A stretch of 64,000 bases of DNA from Gordonia sp. PDNC005 (GCF_016919385.1 NZ_CP070351.1:310001-374000); one strand, 5' to 3'; positions 42,925 to 52,814 are shown, counted from the stretch's first letter. Notes: generated by a model not told the origin, from the letters alone. Program-made: numbers and translations.

Positions 42925-43260
42925 TTACACGTGGAAGTTAAAAGAGGACAGCTGGTTAGCGGCGTTGTTTCCGGCTTCGGCCACCTTGCCGTCGATCTCG
43001 GCGGCACCGACTCCGATCGCCTTCGCTAGATCGCCGGTCCCGCCGATTGCCTCGATCAGCATGTCGATGGACGTCTTCCAGGCATCGACAAAGCCTTCTT
43101 CAGCAACCTGTACGTGGTACTCGCCATGTCTGTCGTCGAGACCGTGAACGACACGGCCGTCATTCTTCTGGGCCTCAAGCATGTCGCGAATGCCATTGAG
43201 AGCATTGCCGAGCGAGATCATGTCCTGCGGCGGTACCTGGATGAAACTCCCCACGTCCAC
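42925..43260 (-). CDS. small helical ESX-linked protein with FHV tail
   Basis: 111 residues. Helical; ends LSSFNFHV, the same C-terminal signature as two other small proteins in this region. AWKTSIDMLIEAIGGTGDLAKAIG and AEIDGKVAEAGNNAA suggest a long helical hairpin. The GTG start has GGGGAGGAA immediately upstream. It pairs with the WXG100 gene 13 nt downstream and probably forms a heterodimer with it for type VII export. Confidence 0.6.
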   Translation of the reverse strand: MDVGSFIQVPPQDMISLGNALNGIRDMLEAQKNDGRVVHGLDDRHGEYHVQVAEEGFVDAWKTSIDMLIEAIGGTGDLAKAIGVGAAEIDGKVAEAGNNAANQLSSFNFHV

Positions 43261-43331
43261 TTCCTCCCCGATTCGTGTACCGGCCCGAGGCTAGCACCAA
43301 GTCTGAACTGCGACCATTCGACGGCGCAGCG

Positions 43332-44081
43332 TCAGGTACCGATCACGTGATCGACGAGTGCGATCGCTTCGTCGAAGTCGAGCGGTTCGAGTGACGGCGA
43401 CGCCGACTCTTGCGTTGCAGCCGCAGTGTGGTCGGACGGGGTCCTGACGCTGGAGACACATCGGATCACCATGTCGACCAGCTGCTTCTCCAAGTCGACC
43501 TGCGGCGTTGTGACGCCGACAGCGAGCGTCCACGTGGTGCCGGCCATCGGCAGGAAGCCCTGAACCGACAGCACCTCGCGCGTTTCGGCGCCGTCTCGCT
43601 GCTTCTTCCGTACGGTCACCGTGCCGTACGCGCTGCCGCTCGGAGTCGTTCGTTCGACATACGTCTCCGTCGACCCGAAGGCGCGCTTGACCGGAGCCAT
43701 CGACGCCAATCGCGGTGAACTCGACGAGAAGATCAGATTCATGGCGATGTTCGAGACGCGCCCGTCCTCATCGATCGCGGGTTTCACCAGAGTCAGGAGA
43801 ACCTTCTTCTGCTGTGCCGTCGCGACCGCGTCGCCGAGCGACCGCAGCAGCGCGTTTCGGACCTTGCTCGGCACGCGCCGACCGTCGAAGAAGTCGTCGA
43901 CGATCCGTTCGTTCTGACGTTTCCACCGCGTGGGGTGAGTCTCGATCACGGCCCAATCCGGCGGCAGTTGGACGATCCACTCGAACGGAGGTCGGAGAGC
44001 ATCCGGGTGCCACTGCACGGACAGCGGCCGAGCTTCCGTCTGATCGGTCTGAGGCGTTGATTCGTCAGTGCTCACGGTCAT
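43332..44081 (-). CDS. ESX-locus protein of unknown function
   Basis: 249 residues, soluble. It has an acidic N-terminus, then WIVQLPPDWAVIETHPTRWKRQNERIVDDFF, a core with VLLTLVKPAIDEDGRVSNIAMNLIF, and FLPMAGTTWTLAVGVTTPQVDLEKQLVDMVIRCVSSVR. The alternating alpha/beta pattern hints at a Mog1/PsbP-like or chaperone fold, but this is not established. The ATG overlaps the eccC stop (ATGA), so it is made together with the secretion ATPase and may be a component or chaperone of this ESX system. The long in-frame extension into eccC is an artefact. Confidence 0.6.
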   Translation of the reverse strand: MTVSTDESTPQTDQTEARPLSVQWHPDALRPPFEWIVQLPPDWAVIETHPTRWKRQNERIVDDFFDGRRVPSKVRNALLRSLGDAVATAQQKKVLLTLVKPAIDEDGRVSNIAMNLIFSSSSPRLASMAPVKRAFGSTETYVERTTPSGSAYGTVTVRKKQRDGAETREVLSVQGFLPMAGTTWTLAVGVTTPQVDLEKQLVDMVIRCVSSVRTPSDHTAAATQESASPSLEPLDFDEAIALVDHVIGT

Positions 44082-47000
44082 CCTTCGGCGGTCGGTGCGG
44101 TGTGCTTGTCGAGGGCAGCGGACACGAGTAGGGGAGACGGTGTGAAGGCCACCTGAATCCGCTCCGGCAGTTTGCCCGGCCTGATCAGATCCCCGCGCCC
44201 GGGCGGAAGATGCTGCAGCCAGGCTTTCGGCCAGATCTGTCCCTCTTGCCTGTCTCCGGACAGTAACAGGCCAGTGCCGCCGCTCTCCTTGATGCCCTGC
44301 ATGACGTGCTCGTATGCGGCGCGCGCCGCGCCTCCACTGCGGCGCAAGACCACGAGGTGGACCCCGAGATCGCGCGACTGGGACAGGAACGGCACCAACT
44401 GTCGCAGCGGGCTGTTGCCGCCTTCGATCAGGTCGTAGTCGTCGGCGATGATGACCACCTCGGGTCCCTTCCACCACGAGCGGTCTCGAAGCTGCTGCGG
44501 AGTCACGTCGTCCGGGGGCTGGCGCCGTACGAGTTCCTGCGCGATCGATCCCATCAATCCCGTCGCGGCGCCTCCAGTGCCTGCGTACCCGCCCAAGAAC
44601 TGGGGCGGGACCGCGTCGAGCAACTGACGCTTCGGGTCAATGACGGCAAAAACCACCTGGCCTTCCTTGTACGCGGGGCAGATGTCGTTGATCAGCGTCC
44701 GGACAAGGGAAGTCTTGCCCGAACCGCTGTCGCCGAACACGAGCAGGTGAGGGTCAGTGCCGAACAAGTCGATCGAGGCGGGCATCAAATCTGCCTCGGC
44801 CAGGCCGATCACCGCTCGCGGAGCCGTTGGGTGATCCGATCGGATCGTCGCCAGAGTCACTTCGTCGGGCAGCATCCGGACCGGCGGGATCACCGGACCG
44901 GTCCACGCGTCGGCGATCGCGCGCAGCGACGCCTCGGCGCCACCGATGGAACCGCCCACCTGGGGGAGGGCGATCTGCCCGAGGAGTTTGTCCTGCGTGG
45001 CGCATCGTCCCTGGTCCTCGGGCCGGATCGACGCGAGCGTACGACGGTCGATTGTCGACTCGAGCGCGTCGTTCAGCCGCAGCTCGACGCGGGTGCCCAG
45101 CATGCTCTGCATCTGGAGCCTGAAATCGGCCCACCGGGACGACGTCAGGATCACGTGAACCCCGTAGCCGAGCCCCCGAGCGACGATGTCCTGGACCTGC
45201 TGGCTGAGGGCCTCGTACTCCTCACGGAATGTCCACCAACCGTCGATGACCAGGAACACGTCGGCGCATGCGAGTTCCGGCAGTGCGCCGCGCCGGTGGG
45301 CCTCCCGCATCGCCTCGGCAGTCTCGATCTGGTGATCAGCGAAGATCCGCTCACGTTCGGCCAGCTGGAAAGCGACTTCGGCGACGCTGCGGCGCAGTTT
45401 GTCCGACTCGAATCGCGTCGCGACATCACCGACGTGGGGGAGGTTCGCCAGCGGGCTCAACGAGCTTCCGGCCATGTCGATCACGTAGAAACCGACTTCG
45501 GTCGCGGTATGGGTCAGGGCGGCGCCCATCACGATCGCTCGGACCGCAGTGGTCTTGCCCGACTGCGGTGAACCGAGAAACACCACGTGCCCGCCCGATC
45601 CTCGAACATCGAGGGTGAGCGGCCCCTGCCACTGTTTGAGGGGCTGATCCTTCAGCCCGATCGGGAACTTCAGCTGTCCGCACATCGCGGTGTCGACAGC
45701 CGACAATCCGCGACCGCGACTGGGCGCGACATCGCCGAGGACTTCGCCGATCGGGATCGAGTCGGGCAGCGGCGGCAGCCAGATCTGGCGGACCTTGTCG
45801 GCGTGCTCGCCGAGCCGTCGAGCCACCATGTCGAGCGTGGTCTCGACGAACGGGTCGTCCTCGTCGGCTGGTGCGACGTTCTTCTGGACTGCGAGTTCGT
45901 GCTCGAGCTGGCGTTCGTGAAGCCAGTGTGAGGTGTCGTTCCCCAACTGGAACGGCATCGGAACGGGTGGAAGCTGCAGTTCTTCGGCTGCTCCCGCAGG
46001 CACATAACGCCCGGACACGTATGCGGCCTTGAACCGCTCGTACAGGTCGGGGTCGACCTTCAGGATCCCGGATCCGGGAATCGGTGGAAGCTGGTGAGCG
46101 TCAGTGGTTCCGATGACGGTGCGCGACTCCTGTGCGGAGAAGGTGCGCAGGCCGATCCGGTACGACAGATGGGATTCCAGGCCGCGGAGTTTGCTCTCCT
46201 CGAGCCGCTGCGTGGCGAGCAGCAGATGCACGCCGATCGATCGGCCGATCCGGCCGATCTGCACGAAGAGGTCGATGAAGTCGGGTTTGGCCGCGAGGAT
46301 CTCACCGAACTCGTCGATCACCACCAAGAGGTTCGGCAGCGGTTCGAGGTCTTGCCCTGCATCTCGGCGGCGGTTGTACTCGGTCACGTTCGGGAGCGAC
46401 CCCGCAGCCTGAAGGACCTGCTGACGACGCTGCATCTCGCCGAGCAGCGCGTCGTGAAGGCGGTCGACGAGGCCGGCCCCGTCCGAAAGATTGTCGACCA
46501 TCGCGGTGGTGTGCGGGAGTTGGTCGAGCCCGGCGAAGGCCGCGCCGCCCTTGTAGTCGACGAGGACGAGCGCCAGCCGATCGGGGGAGTGGCACACCGC
46601 CTGTGCGAGAACCATCGTGCGGAGCACTTCGGACTTGCCCGATCCGGTGGCGCCAATGCACAGGCCGTGCGGACCCATGCCCTCCTGCGCGGACTCCTTC
46701 AAGTTCAAATGAACCGGTTCGCCGTTGCCACCGACCGCGAATGGAACGTTCAGGAACTCGTCGAGCGGCCGTGGGGACCACATCTGGTGCACGTCGTAGG
46801 TGCCGAAGTCGGAGATGCCGAGCAATCGATCGAGGGTGATCGTCGATTCGAGCGGTGTGTCGGGCGCCGCGTCTTCGATTAACCGGATGGGCGCGAGTCT
46901 GCGGGCGATCGTGGCAGCGAGTGTCTCCGACACCGCGTCGAGCGAACCACGATCAGCACCGCGCACCAGACGACGTGTGCGACGCTGCGCAGCGTCGACC

Positions 47001-48172
47001 CGCGCATTCGACTCGGTGTCGTCGCCGAAGATCTCGACCTCGACGGATCTGTTGTCGGCGATGGTGATGCGGGCGTCGACATGGCCTGGTTCAAGAGTCC
47101 GCTGTTCGTTCAGCACCACTGCGACGACCTTCATCGCCTGCAGGTCACGACCGCTCAAGACACTGAGAACCTCCCTGCCGTGCTGGTCGTCGGAGTCGAT
47201 CACCACAACGAGATGCGGAGCGTCGATGCCCTTCGACGACGAGGCGGAACGTTTTGCGATCTCGTCGACAAGCCGTGCCCGCTCATCGATCTCATCGATG
47301 AACGAGACGAGGTCGTCGGAATCTCGCGACGTCATCCTGCGTCCGATAGGACCGTCGAATCTGTCCGGGTCGAGGATGTGGGGGAGCCACATGGCCCACT
47401 GATACGCGGTCGACGCACCGGCCGCCGGAAGCGCCAAGTGGAAGCGGACGTCGTCGGGGGCGTGGAGGGCTCCGACCTGCGTGAGAATTCCGCGGACCGC
47501 CTCGTACGTCAACTCCGCAGGACCGACGATCGACACGACGCCTGCGAGCTGCACCGCAACGGGAAGGTCCTCGATCCGTTTCGTCGCCGAGATCAACCTG
47601 TCGAGGTGCGCCTGCGCGATCGGCTCTGGCTTCTTCAACGGGTCGGCCTGATCGGGTACGTCGACGTCGCGCGCGAGGGGCCCGGTGCCGCGTCCGATCC
47701 GGGCGACGAGGAAGTCGTCGTCGTGCGGTCGCCGTTCCCACAGCCGTGAAGGGTCCCGAATCAGATTGAGAAGTGCGCGGGGCTCGGGATGCCTGCGGAC
47801 CGAGACGGCCCGTTGGTCGGCGCTCTCTTGATCAAGACGCTGTCGTGCCTCGGCGACGAACTCGACGTACACACCGCGCTGTTGCTCGGCCTTCTTACGA
47901 CCGCCGCTCTTGGCGTAGATGAACATCGCGATGCCGCCGATGACGGCCGCGGTGACCATCGCGCCGCCTGCGATCATCCTGATCGGGTTTCCCGACGACA
48001 TCATCATCGCCATCATGCCGAGTCCGGCGAAGATCGGGAGGATCGCGCGCATCGCCATCATCGGGTTGTTGTTCCCGGAGTCGATGGCAGGTGCCGGCGG
48101 CAGTTTGAGCGGCTCGGACGGCAGCGGGTCGACCTTGAGTCTCGCCGGTCGGTGGACTAGGCGGGTCCCCAC
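44078..48172 (-). CDS. eccC: type VII secretion FtsK/SpoIIIE ATPase EccC (single chain)
   Basis: 1364 residues. An N-terminal segment (SVGTRLVHRPARL) precedes two transmembrane helices (about 38-60 and 66-86). Three FtsK/SpoIIIE ATPase domains follow, with Walker A GATGSGKS (about residue 507), GSPQSGKTT (about 870) and GDSGSGKTS (about 1149). DYKGGAAFAGL and LVVIDEFGEIL mark domain 1, which drives export. The signal-recognition and regulatory domains 2 and 3 are on the same chain, as in EccC of ESX-4-like systems. GTG 48172 has GAGGGGGAAG just upstream. It is divergent from eccD by about 96 bp. Confidence 0.92.
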   Translation of the reverse strand: MGTRLVHRPARLKVDPLPSEPLKLPPAPAIDSGNNNPMMAMRAILPIFAGLGMMAMMMSSGNPIRMIAGGAMVTAAVIGGIAMFIYAKSGGRKKAEQQRGVYVEFVAEARQRLDQESADQRAVSVRRHPEPRALLNLIRDPSRLWERRPHDDDFLVARIGRGTGPLARDVDVPDQADPLKKPEPIAQAHLDRLISATKRIEDLPVAVQLAGVVSIVGPAELTYEAVRGILTQVGALHAPDDVRFHLALPAAGASTAYQWAMWLPHILDPDRFDGPIGRRMTSRDSDDLVSFIDEIDERARLVDEIAKRSASSSKGIDAPHLVVVIDSDDQHGREVLSVLSGRDLQAMKVVAVVLNEQRTLEPGHVDARITIADNRSVEVEIFGDDTESNARVDAAQRRTRRLVRGADRGSLDAVSETLAATIARRLAPIRLIEDAAPDTPLESTITLDRLLGISDFGTYDVHQMWSPRPLDEFLNVPFAVGGNGEPVHLNLKESAQEGMGPHGLCIGATGSGKSEVLRTMVLAQAVCHSPDRLALVLVDYKGGAAFAGLDQLPHTTAMVDNLSDGAGLVDRLHDALLGEMQRRQQVLQAAGSLPNVTEYNRRRDAGQDLEPLPNLLVVIDEFGEILAAKPDFIDLFVQIGRIGRSIGVHLLLATQRLEESKLRGLESHLSYRIGLRTFSAQESRTVIGTTDAHQLPPIPGSGILKVDPDLYERFKAAYVSGRYVPAGAAEELQLPPVPMPFQLGNDTSHWLHERQLEHELAVQKNVAPADEDDPFVETTLDMVARRLGEHADKVRQIWLPPLPDSIPIGEVLGDVAPSRGRGLSAVDTAMCGQLKFPIGLKDQPLKQWQGPLTLDVRGSGGHVVFLGSPQSGKTTAVRAIVMGAALTHTATEVGFYVIDMAGSSLSPLANLPHVGDVATRFESDKLRRSVAEVAFQLAERERIFADHQIETAEAMREAHRRGALPELACADVFLVIDGWWTFREEYEALSQQVQDIVARGLGYGVHVILTSSRWADFRLQMQSMLGTRVELRLNDALESTIDRRTLASIRPEDQGRCATQDKLLGQIALPQVGGSIGGAEASLRAIADAWTGPVIPPVRMLPDEVTLATIRSDHPTAPRAVIGLAEADLMPASIDLFGTDPHLLVFGDSGSGKTSLVRTLINDICPAYKEGQVVFAVIDPKRQLLDAVPPQFLGGYAGTGGAATGLMGSIAQELVRRQPPDDVTPQQLRDRSWWKGPEVVIIADDYDLIEGGNSPLRQLVPFLSQSRDLGVHLVVLRRSGGAARAAYEHVMQGIKESGGTGLLLSGDRQEGQIWPKAWLQHLPPGRGDLIRPGKLPERIQVAFTPSPLLVSAALDKHTAPTAEG

Positions 48173-48268
48173 ACTTCCCCCTCGTGTCGGTCTTGTCCGT
48201 CGTGTCGTGCTGTGCGCGCACCACGGGCTCGATCGGTCTGGTCGGCACCGGGGTGCCATGATGGACGC

Positions 48269-49588
48269 ATGGGTGCCAACTTCGTTCGACTGACCGTCGT
48301 TGCGGATGACAACCAACTCGACGTGAGTCTTCCGGCGCAACGTCCGGTTGTCGAGTATATCGATGACGTGCTGGGACTGCTCGGCCCGACCGCCTCCGCA
48401 GGCGGCGCCGTGTGGACGCTGTCGACGCCCGCGCTCGGGCCGATCGACCTCGAAGACACGCTGGCCGATCATCAGATCGTCGACGGCGCGCGGTTGCACC
48501 TGACGAAGGCTCCGGAGGCTGCGCCGCCGCCATTCGTTGACGACGTGCTCGCCGAGATGCGTCGTGGGGTCGACGCCCGATTCCGAACGTGGGATGCAGG
48601 CACGCGCCGCACCTGGATCGGCGTGTCGGTCGGTGTGGTCGTCGCGCTGGCCTCAGCTGTCGTCGCCGGGGACGACGCACGGCAGGCTGTCGTTGGAGTT
48701 CTCGGGGGATTGGCGCTGTTGTGCCTGCTCGCCGGGGCTGCGCTGCGAGGACCGTCCGTCGGGAACGCGGCCTGGGTTGCCGTGATTCCGGCTTCCCTCG
48801 GAATGTGGCGTGCCGCAGAGGAACTCGGGACAGCGGAACAAGTGGCCTTCACCGTCGCCGTCGGTTGTGCGGTCGTCGCATCGGCTGCCGCGATCGTGCT
48901 TCGCTCGTCGCCGGTCTCGATCGCCGCATGTGCGACGGCAGGCGGCTGCTCGGTGGCCGGTGGAGCGTTCCTCGCGGGCGCGAATGCGGTCGCCATGTCG
49001 GTCTGGGTGCTGCCCGTGCTGGTCGTCGCGGTGATCGTCGCGCCGAAATGGGCGTTGGCGTCGTCGGGCCTGCTCGCCCAGGTGCGGTTGAGCGAGCGGA
49101 TGGAGCTCGCGGATCGGGATGCCGTCGCTCGCGGATTGACGCGGGGGCGGCTGACCGCCGATGTGCTCGTGTGGTCGTCATCGGTCCTCGGGGTGCTCGC
49201 GGTGGCGACGATCGCCGCGGACGGAGTGTGGGAGCAGGGCCTGGCCGCGGCGATCATGGTCGCGATCTGGCTGCTCCGCAGTAGAAATTTCACACATGCT
49301 CGTCATGTGGCCCCGATGATCCTCGCCGCTGCCGCGAGCACGGTGTTCTTGGCTGCGGGTGCGATTCGCTGGTTCGGCGCTGCCGGATCGTCGTACGTTC
49401 TCGGAATCGGAGCAGCGGTGGTGGTGCTCGTCCTGGTGTTGGCGGCCTGCGCTCTGCCCACACTCGACGAGGTCACGGCGGCGCGTGTGCGGCGCCTGCT
49501 CGACGCGGTGGACATCCCGTTGGCGGTCGCCTTTGTTCCAGTCGTGTTCTTCGCGCAGGGGGTCTACACGCTCGTGTGGCCTCGCTGA
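48269..49588 (+). CDS. eccD: type VII secretion membrane protein EccD
   Basis: 439 residues. A cytoplasmic ubiquitin-like (YukD) domain (about 1-95: FVRLTVVADDNQLDVSLPAQRPVVEYIDDVLGLL) precedes about 11 transmembrane helices, the architecture of EccD, which forms the membrane pore scaffold around EccC. It starts at MGANF; an in-frame start at 48212 would overlap the promoter region. It is divergent from eccC. It ends 1 nt before the stop of a convergent small gene. Confidence 0.88.
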   Translation: MGANFVRLTVVADDNQLDVSLPAQRPVVEYIDDVLGLLGPTASAGGAVWTLSTPALGPIDLEDTLADHQIVDGARLHLTKAPEAAPPPFVDDVLAEMRRGVDARFRTWDAGTRRTWIGVSVGVVVALASAVVAGDDARQAVVGVLGGLALLCLLAGAALRGPSVGNAAWVAVIPASLGMWRAAEELGTAEQVAFTVAVGCAVVASAAAIVLRSSPVSIAACATAGGCSVAGGAFLAGANAVAMSVWVLPVLVVAVIVAPKWALASSGLLAQVRLSERMELADRDAVARGLTRGRLTADVLVWSSSVLGVLAVATIAADGVWEQGLAAAIMVAIWLLRSRNFTHARHVAPMILAAAASTVFLAAGAIRWFGAAGSSYVLGIGAAVVVLVLVLAACALPTLDEVTAARVRRLLDAVDIPLAVAFVPVVFFAQGVYTLVWPR

Positions 49589-49589
49589 G

Positions 49590-49808
49590 TCAGCGTCGCC
49601 GGGCTGCGATGAGATCGATCACGTAGCCGCCGATGACGATTCCGCCCGCAATCACCGCAGCGATCACCAACGAGATGATCAGCACTCGTACGGTCATTGA
49701 ATGTCCCCGGTTGGCGGAACTTCCGTGCACAACGGCGTCCGCGGCCAAACGCGTCCGCAGCTTGTGCGCTTGCAGGACTGTTCGGGGGTCATTCGTATCC
49801 ACGGCCAT
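49590..49808 (-). CDS. 72-residue single-span membrane protein
   Basis: A basic head (AVDTNDPRTVLQAHKLRTRLAAD) is followed by a C-terminal transmembrane helix (VRVLIISLVIAAVIAGGIVIGGYVI) and a positive tail DLIAARRR. ATG 49808 lies 7 nt after a TAGGCT hexamer and lacks a Shine-Dalgarno. The in-frame extension to 49910 would be antisense to the next promoter and is rejected. Not recognised; its place between eccD and the MinD-like genes suggests an accessory of the secretion system. Confidence 0.55.
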   Translation of the reverse strand: MAVDTNDPRTVLQAHKLRTRLAADAVVHGSSANRGHSMTVRVLIISLVIAAVIAGGIVIGGYVIDLIAARRR

Positions 49809-49815
49809 GTTCGCC

Positions 49816-49821
49816 AGCCTA
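49816..49821 (-). promoter_or_regulatory. -10 element TAGGCT, leaderless-type
   Basis: TAGGCT on the minus strand is exactly 7 nt before the ATG of the 72-residue membrane protein. Confidence 0.5.
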
Positions 49822-49933
49822 ATATTCGTACGCTCGAATCGCACTCGACCGGAGGCAGGCACTAGTCTGGGCCTCGCCGATGGGCTGGTAGCGGCGAAAG
49901 AGCCGCTCATGGCGAACGAGGGGATTGCATAAG

Positions 49934-51505
49934 ATGCCAGATGCGACAGGTTCTGTTCCGCCTCCGTGGCTTCGCAATGACGAGGACGCGGATTCAGGTT
50001 CTACGCACGATGCGATGACGTCTGTCGATACCGCTGCATACGACAGTCCGCAGTCGGTCACTCCGCCAACTGAATCGGGCACCTTCGCGCAGGACGGGAC
50101 GGTCTCCGTGCCCCCGATCCCAGAGATCCCCGGATCGCGCCCGGCGCGGGGATGGTCGCCAGTTGACGAGTCGAACTCCGACGCACTCTCGAGTGACGAG
50201 CCTGTGGCCGTTCCCGTAGAGGACGACGCCGTCGCCGCGGCACCTTCCCGACTGCCGTCGGCGAAGGTTGATTCCCAACCGCCTGCCGCCGACATTCCGG
50301 CATCTGCCTCGGAGGTAGGTGTGCACCAGCAGCAGCCGCCCGTCTACCCGGCCTACTCGCAGGCCGCTCCTGGGCCGCAGTATGTCGCTCCTCAGCAGTT
50401 CGGCCAGCAGATGCCGCCCGCCGCGCCGCACTACATGCCGCCCCAGCCGTCGCACAACCCGCCGCCTCCGGGGGCCGGCGCGTACGTCGCTCCGCAGCAG
50501 GTGCAGCACCAGCCAGGCGTCCAGTTCCCCCAGAATCCCCAAGCACCGCAGAATCTCGCGCCCCCTCCGGGGCTGGATGCGCAGCGGCTCGTTCCCGCCC
50601 GGCAGACTCGCGCGCCCGGCAACGGGTGGCGCCGCACCCTGCACACGGTGTCCGGCGGCCTGATCACGTTCGGCGCCAGCAAGTCGCAGCAGCAACTCGA
50701 CATGATGGTCCAACGTGTCCGTCAGCCTGTTCGTGGAGACTTCCGCCTGGCAGTCCTATCGTTGAAGGGCGGCGTCGGCAAGACCACCACAACACTTGGA
50801 CTCGGGTCGGCCTTCGCATCCCTCCGTGGCGACAGGGTGATCGCCGTTGACGCGAACCCAGATCTTGGGACGTTGGCGAGTCGGATTCCACAGGAGACTA
50901 CGTCGACGGTGCGCGATCTGCTCAACGATGAGGCGCTGCACCGCTACACCGACGTGCGCAGACACACGAATCAGGCGCCGAGTCGACTCGAAGTGCTTGC
51001 GTCTGAACGTGATCCGGCGATCTCGGAAGCCTTCAGCGCCGATGACTACCTTCGCGTGGTCGGGATTCTCGAGAACTACTACAACATCATCATGACCGAT
51101 TGCGGAACCGGTCTCATGCACTCGGCGATGCAGGGTGTTTTGAGCACAGCCAACGCGATCGTCGTGGTCACCTCGCCTGCGGTCGACGGCGCTCAGAGCG
51201 CTTCCGCGACGCTCGATTGGCTGAACGCTCACGGCTACCAGAGGCTGGTGAGCCAGGCGGTGGTTGTGATCTCCGCGTCGAAGCCGGGTGGTGCACCTGT
51301 CGACATCGAAGTGCTCACCGAGCACTTCCTCGGGCGGTGTCGTGCGGTGCAGATCGTGCCCTACGACAATCATCTCGCCGCCGGGGCGCACGTCGATCTC
51401 GACCAAATGCACAGGCATACGCGGACCGCGTTCCTAGAACTCGCGGCGACTGTCGCGGACTCGTTCTCGACGACCACCGTGCCGCCGCGCGAATCACGTC
51501 CATGA
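49934..51505 (+). CDS. EspI-like MinD-family ATPase with Pro/Gln-rich N-terminus
   Basis: 523 residues. A disordered head of ~230 residues is rich in Pro, Gln and Ala. The MinD/ParA domain carries the deviant Walker A SLKGGVGKTTTTLG, VIAVDANPDLGTLA, STVRDLL, and IIMTDCGTGLMHSAM. The architecture matches EspI (Rv3876)-type ESX proteins that regulate secretion with cellular energy state. ATG 49934 has GAGGGGA 9 nt upstream; a TTG at 49925 is less likely. A paralogue follows 57 nt downstream. Confidence 0.85.
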   Translation: MPDATGSVPPPWLRNDEDADSGSTHDAMTSVDTAAYDSPQSVTPPTESGTFAQDGTVSVPPIPEIPGSRPARGWSPVDESNSDALSSDEPVAVPVEDDAVAAAPSRLPSAKVDSQPPAADIPASASEVGVHQQQPPVYPAYSQAAPGPQYVAPQQFGQQMPPAAPHYMPPQPSHNPPPPGAGAYVAPQQVQHQPGVQFPQNPQAPQNLAPPPGLDAQRLVPARQTRAPGNGWRRTLHTVSGGLITFGASKSQQQLDMMVQRVRQPVRGDFRLAVLSLKGGVGKTTTTLGLGSAFASLRGDRVIAVDANPDLGTLASRIPQETTSTVRDLLNDEALHRYTDVRRHTNQAPSRLEVLASERDPAISEAFSADDYLRVVGILENYYNIIMTDCGTGLMHSAMQGVLSTANAIVVVTSPAVDGAQSASATLDWLNAHGYQRLVSQAVVVISASKPGGAPVDIEVLTEHFLGRCRAVQIVPYDNHLAAGAHVDLDQMHRHTRTAFLELAATVADSFSTTTVPPRESRP

Positions 51506-51562
51506 ATCGCCTGTCACAATCCATCCTGCCAACGTATGCCTGACCAGAGGGACTGACTACTC

Positions 51563-52771
51563 GTGGAACACGATCAGCAACCGAACAACGCGGCACTGCC
51601 CAGCTGGGTGCCCGCCGCAGACGACCAGGGACAGCAGCAGGCAGCTCCGCCTGCGCCGCCAGTTCAGTCGGGGGCCAACGGACCTCAGGCTGCGCCGGTT
51701 TCACATCAGCCGCACTACGGCGGACCAGGTTCCGCCGCGCCGCTGTCTGGATACGGCCAACAGTCGCCCCAGCAGCAATTTGGGGGAGCGATCGGTGGGC
51801 AGCAACAACCTCAGCGGGTTGGGCCACCCCCGTCGATCGACGACGTGGCGTTCCTGAAACGTGCCCGGCGTGCACCCTCGACGGGCTGGCGTCGCGCCGT
51901 TTACAAGATGACTGGCGGAACGGTGAACCCGGGTGAATCACAGGACGGGATCCGGTACGAGGCGCTGGTTCAAGCAGTGAATCAGCCGATTCGCGGTGAC
52001 TATCGCATCGCGGTGCTGTCGCTGAAGGGCGGCGTGGGAAAGACGACGACCGCTGTCACACTCGGCTCCACGCTCGCGTCCCTGCGTGGCGATCGCGTGA
52101 TCGCTGTCGATGCCAATCCAGACCTGGGCACTCTCGCCCAACGGGTTCCGCAACAGACGTCGTCGACTGTCAGAGATCTGCTGAATGACTCGAACCTGAA
52201 CAGGTACTCCGACGTCCGGGCCCACACCTCGCAGGCGCCGAGCCGACTTGAGGTGCTTGCCTCAGAGCGTGATCCGGCGACCGCTGAGACGTTCAACGAG
52301 GAGCAGTACCGCGGAGTGATCGCGGTACTGCAGCGCTTCTACAACATCATCATCACTGACTGCGGTACCGGACTGAGCCATTCGGCAATGGCTGGTGTGC
52401 TCGGCGCGGCGAACGCGATCATTCTCGTCAGCTCACCTGCGATCGATGGAGCTCGGAGCGCTGCGGCGACCCTTGATTGGCTCGAAGCCCACGGCTACGG
52501 ACATCTCGCGTCTCGTGCGGTTGTTGTCCTCAGCTCGGCGCGACCCGGCTCGTCAAGTATCGACACTGATCAATTGGGCGAGCACTTCCGAGCGAGAACC
52601 CGTGCAGTGCATCGGATTCCGTTCGACGACCATCTCGCGGAAGGCGCTGAAGTCGATCTGGAATTGGTGAGCAAGCCGACCCGAATGGCCTTTGTCGAGC
52701 TCGCCGCGACGGTCGCGCAGGACTTCAGTGGAACCCTGTCACGCCCGGCGCCTGACTCGACTGCGCTTTGA
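51563..52771 (+). CDS. EspI-like MinD-family ATPase (tandem paralogue)
   Basis: 402 residues. A shorter Pro/Gln-rich head (~95 residues) precedes a MinD domain highly similar to the upstream gene: SLKGGVGKTTTAVTLGS, VIAVDANPDLGTLAQR, SQAPSRLEVLASERDPA, IIITDCGTGLSHSAM. The start is a GTG. The pair arose by tandem duplication and could form hetero- or homodimers on the secretion ATPase. A stem-loop follows the stop. Confidence 0.85.
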   Translation: MEHDQQPNNAALPSWVPAADDQGQQQAAPPAPPVQSGANGPQAAPVSHQPHYGGPGSAAPLSGYGQQSPQQQFGGAIGGQQQPQRVGPPPSIDDVAFLKRARRAPSTGWRRAVYKMTGGTVNPGESQDGIRYEALVQAVNQPIRGDYRIAVLSLKGGVGKTTTAVTLGSTLASLRGDRVIAVDANPDLGTLAQRVPQQTSSTVRDLLNDSNLNRYSDVRAHTSQAPSRLEVLASERDPATAETFNEEQYRGVIAVLQRFYNIIITDCGTGLSHSAMAGVLGAANAIILVSSPAIDGARSAAATLDWLEAHGYGHLASRAVVVLSSARPGSSSIDTDQLGEHFRARTRAVHRIPFDDHLAEGAEVDLELVSKPTRMAFVELAATVAQDFSGTLSRPAPDSTAL

Positions 52772-52783
52772 GTGATATCCGAC

Positions 52784-52810
52784 ACTGGCCGAATGAGACA
52801 TTCGGCCAGT
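52784..52810. terminator. hairpin after the MinD-like pair
   Basis: A perfect 12-bp stem (ACTGGCCGAATG) with loop AGA. It ends 4 nt before a TAGCGT promoter hexamer, so it could also serve as an operator. Confidence 0.65.
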
Positions 52811-52814
52811 GCGG

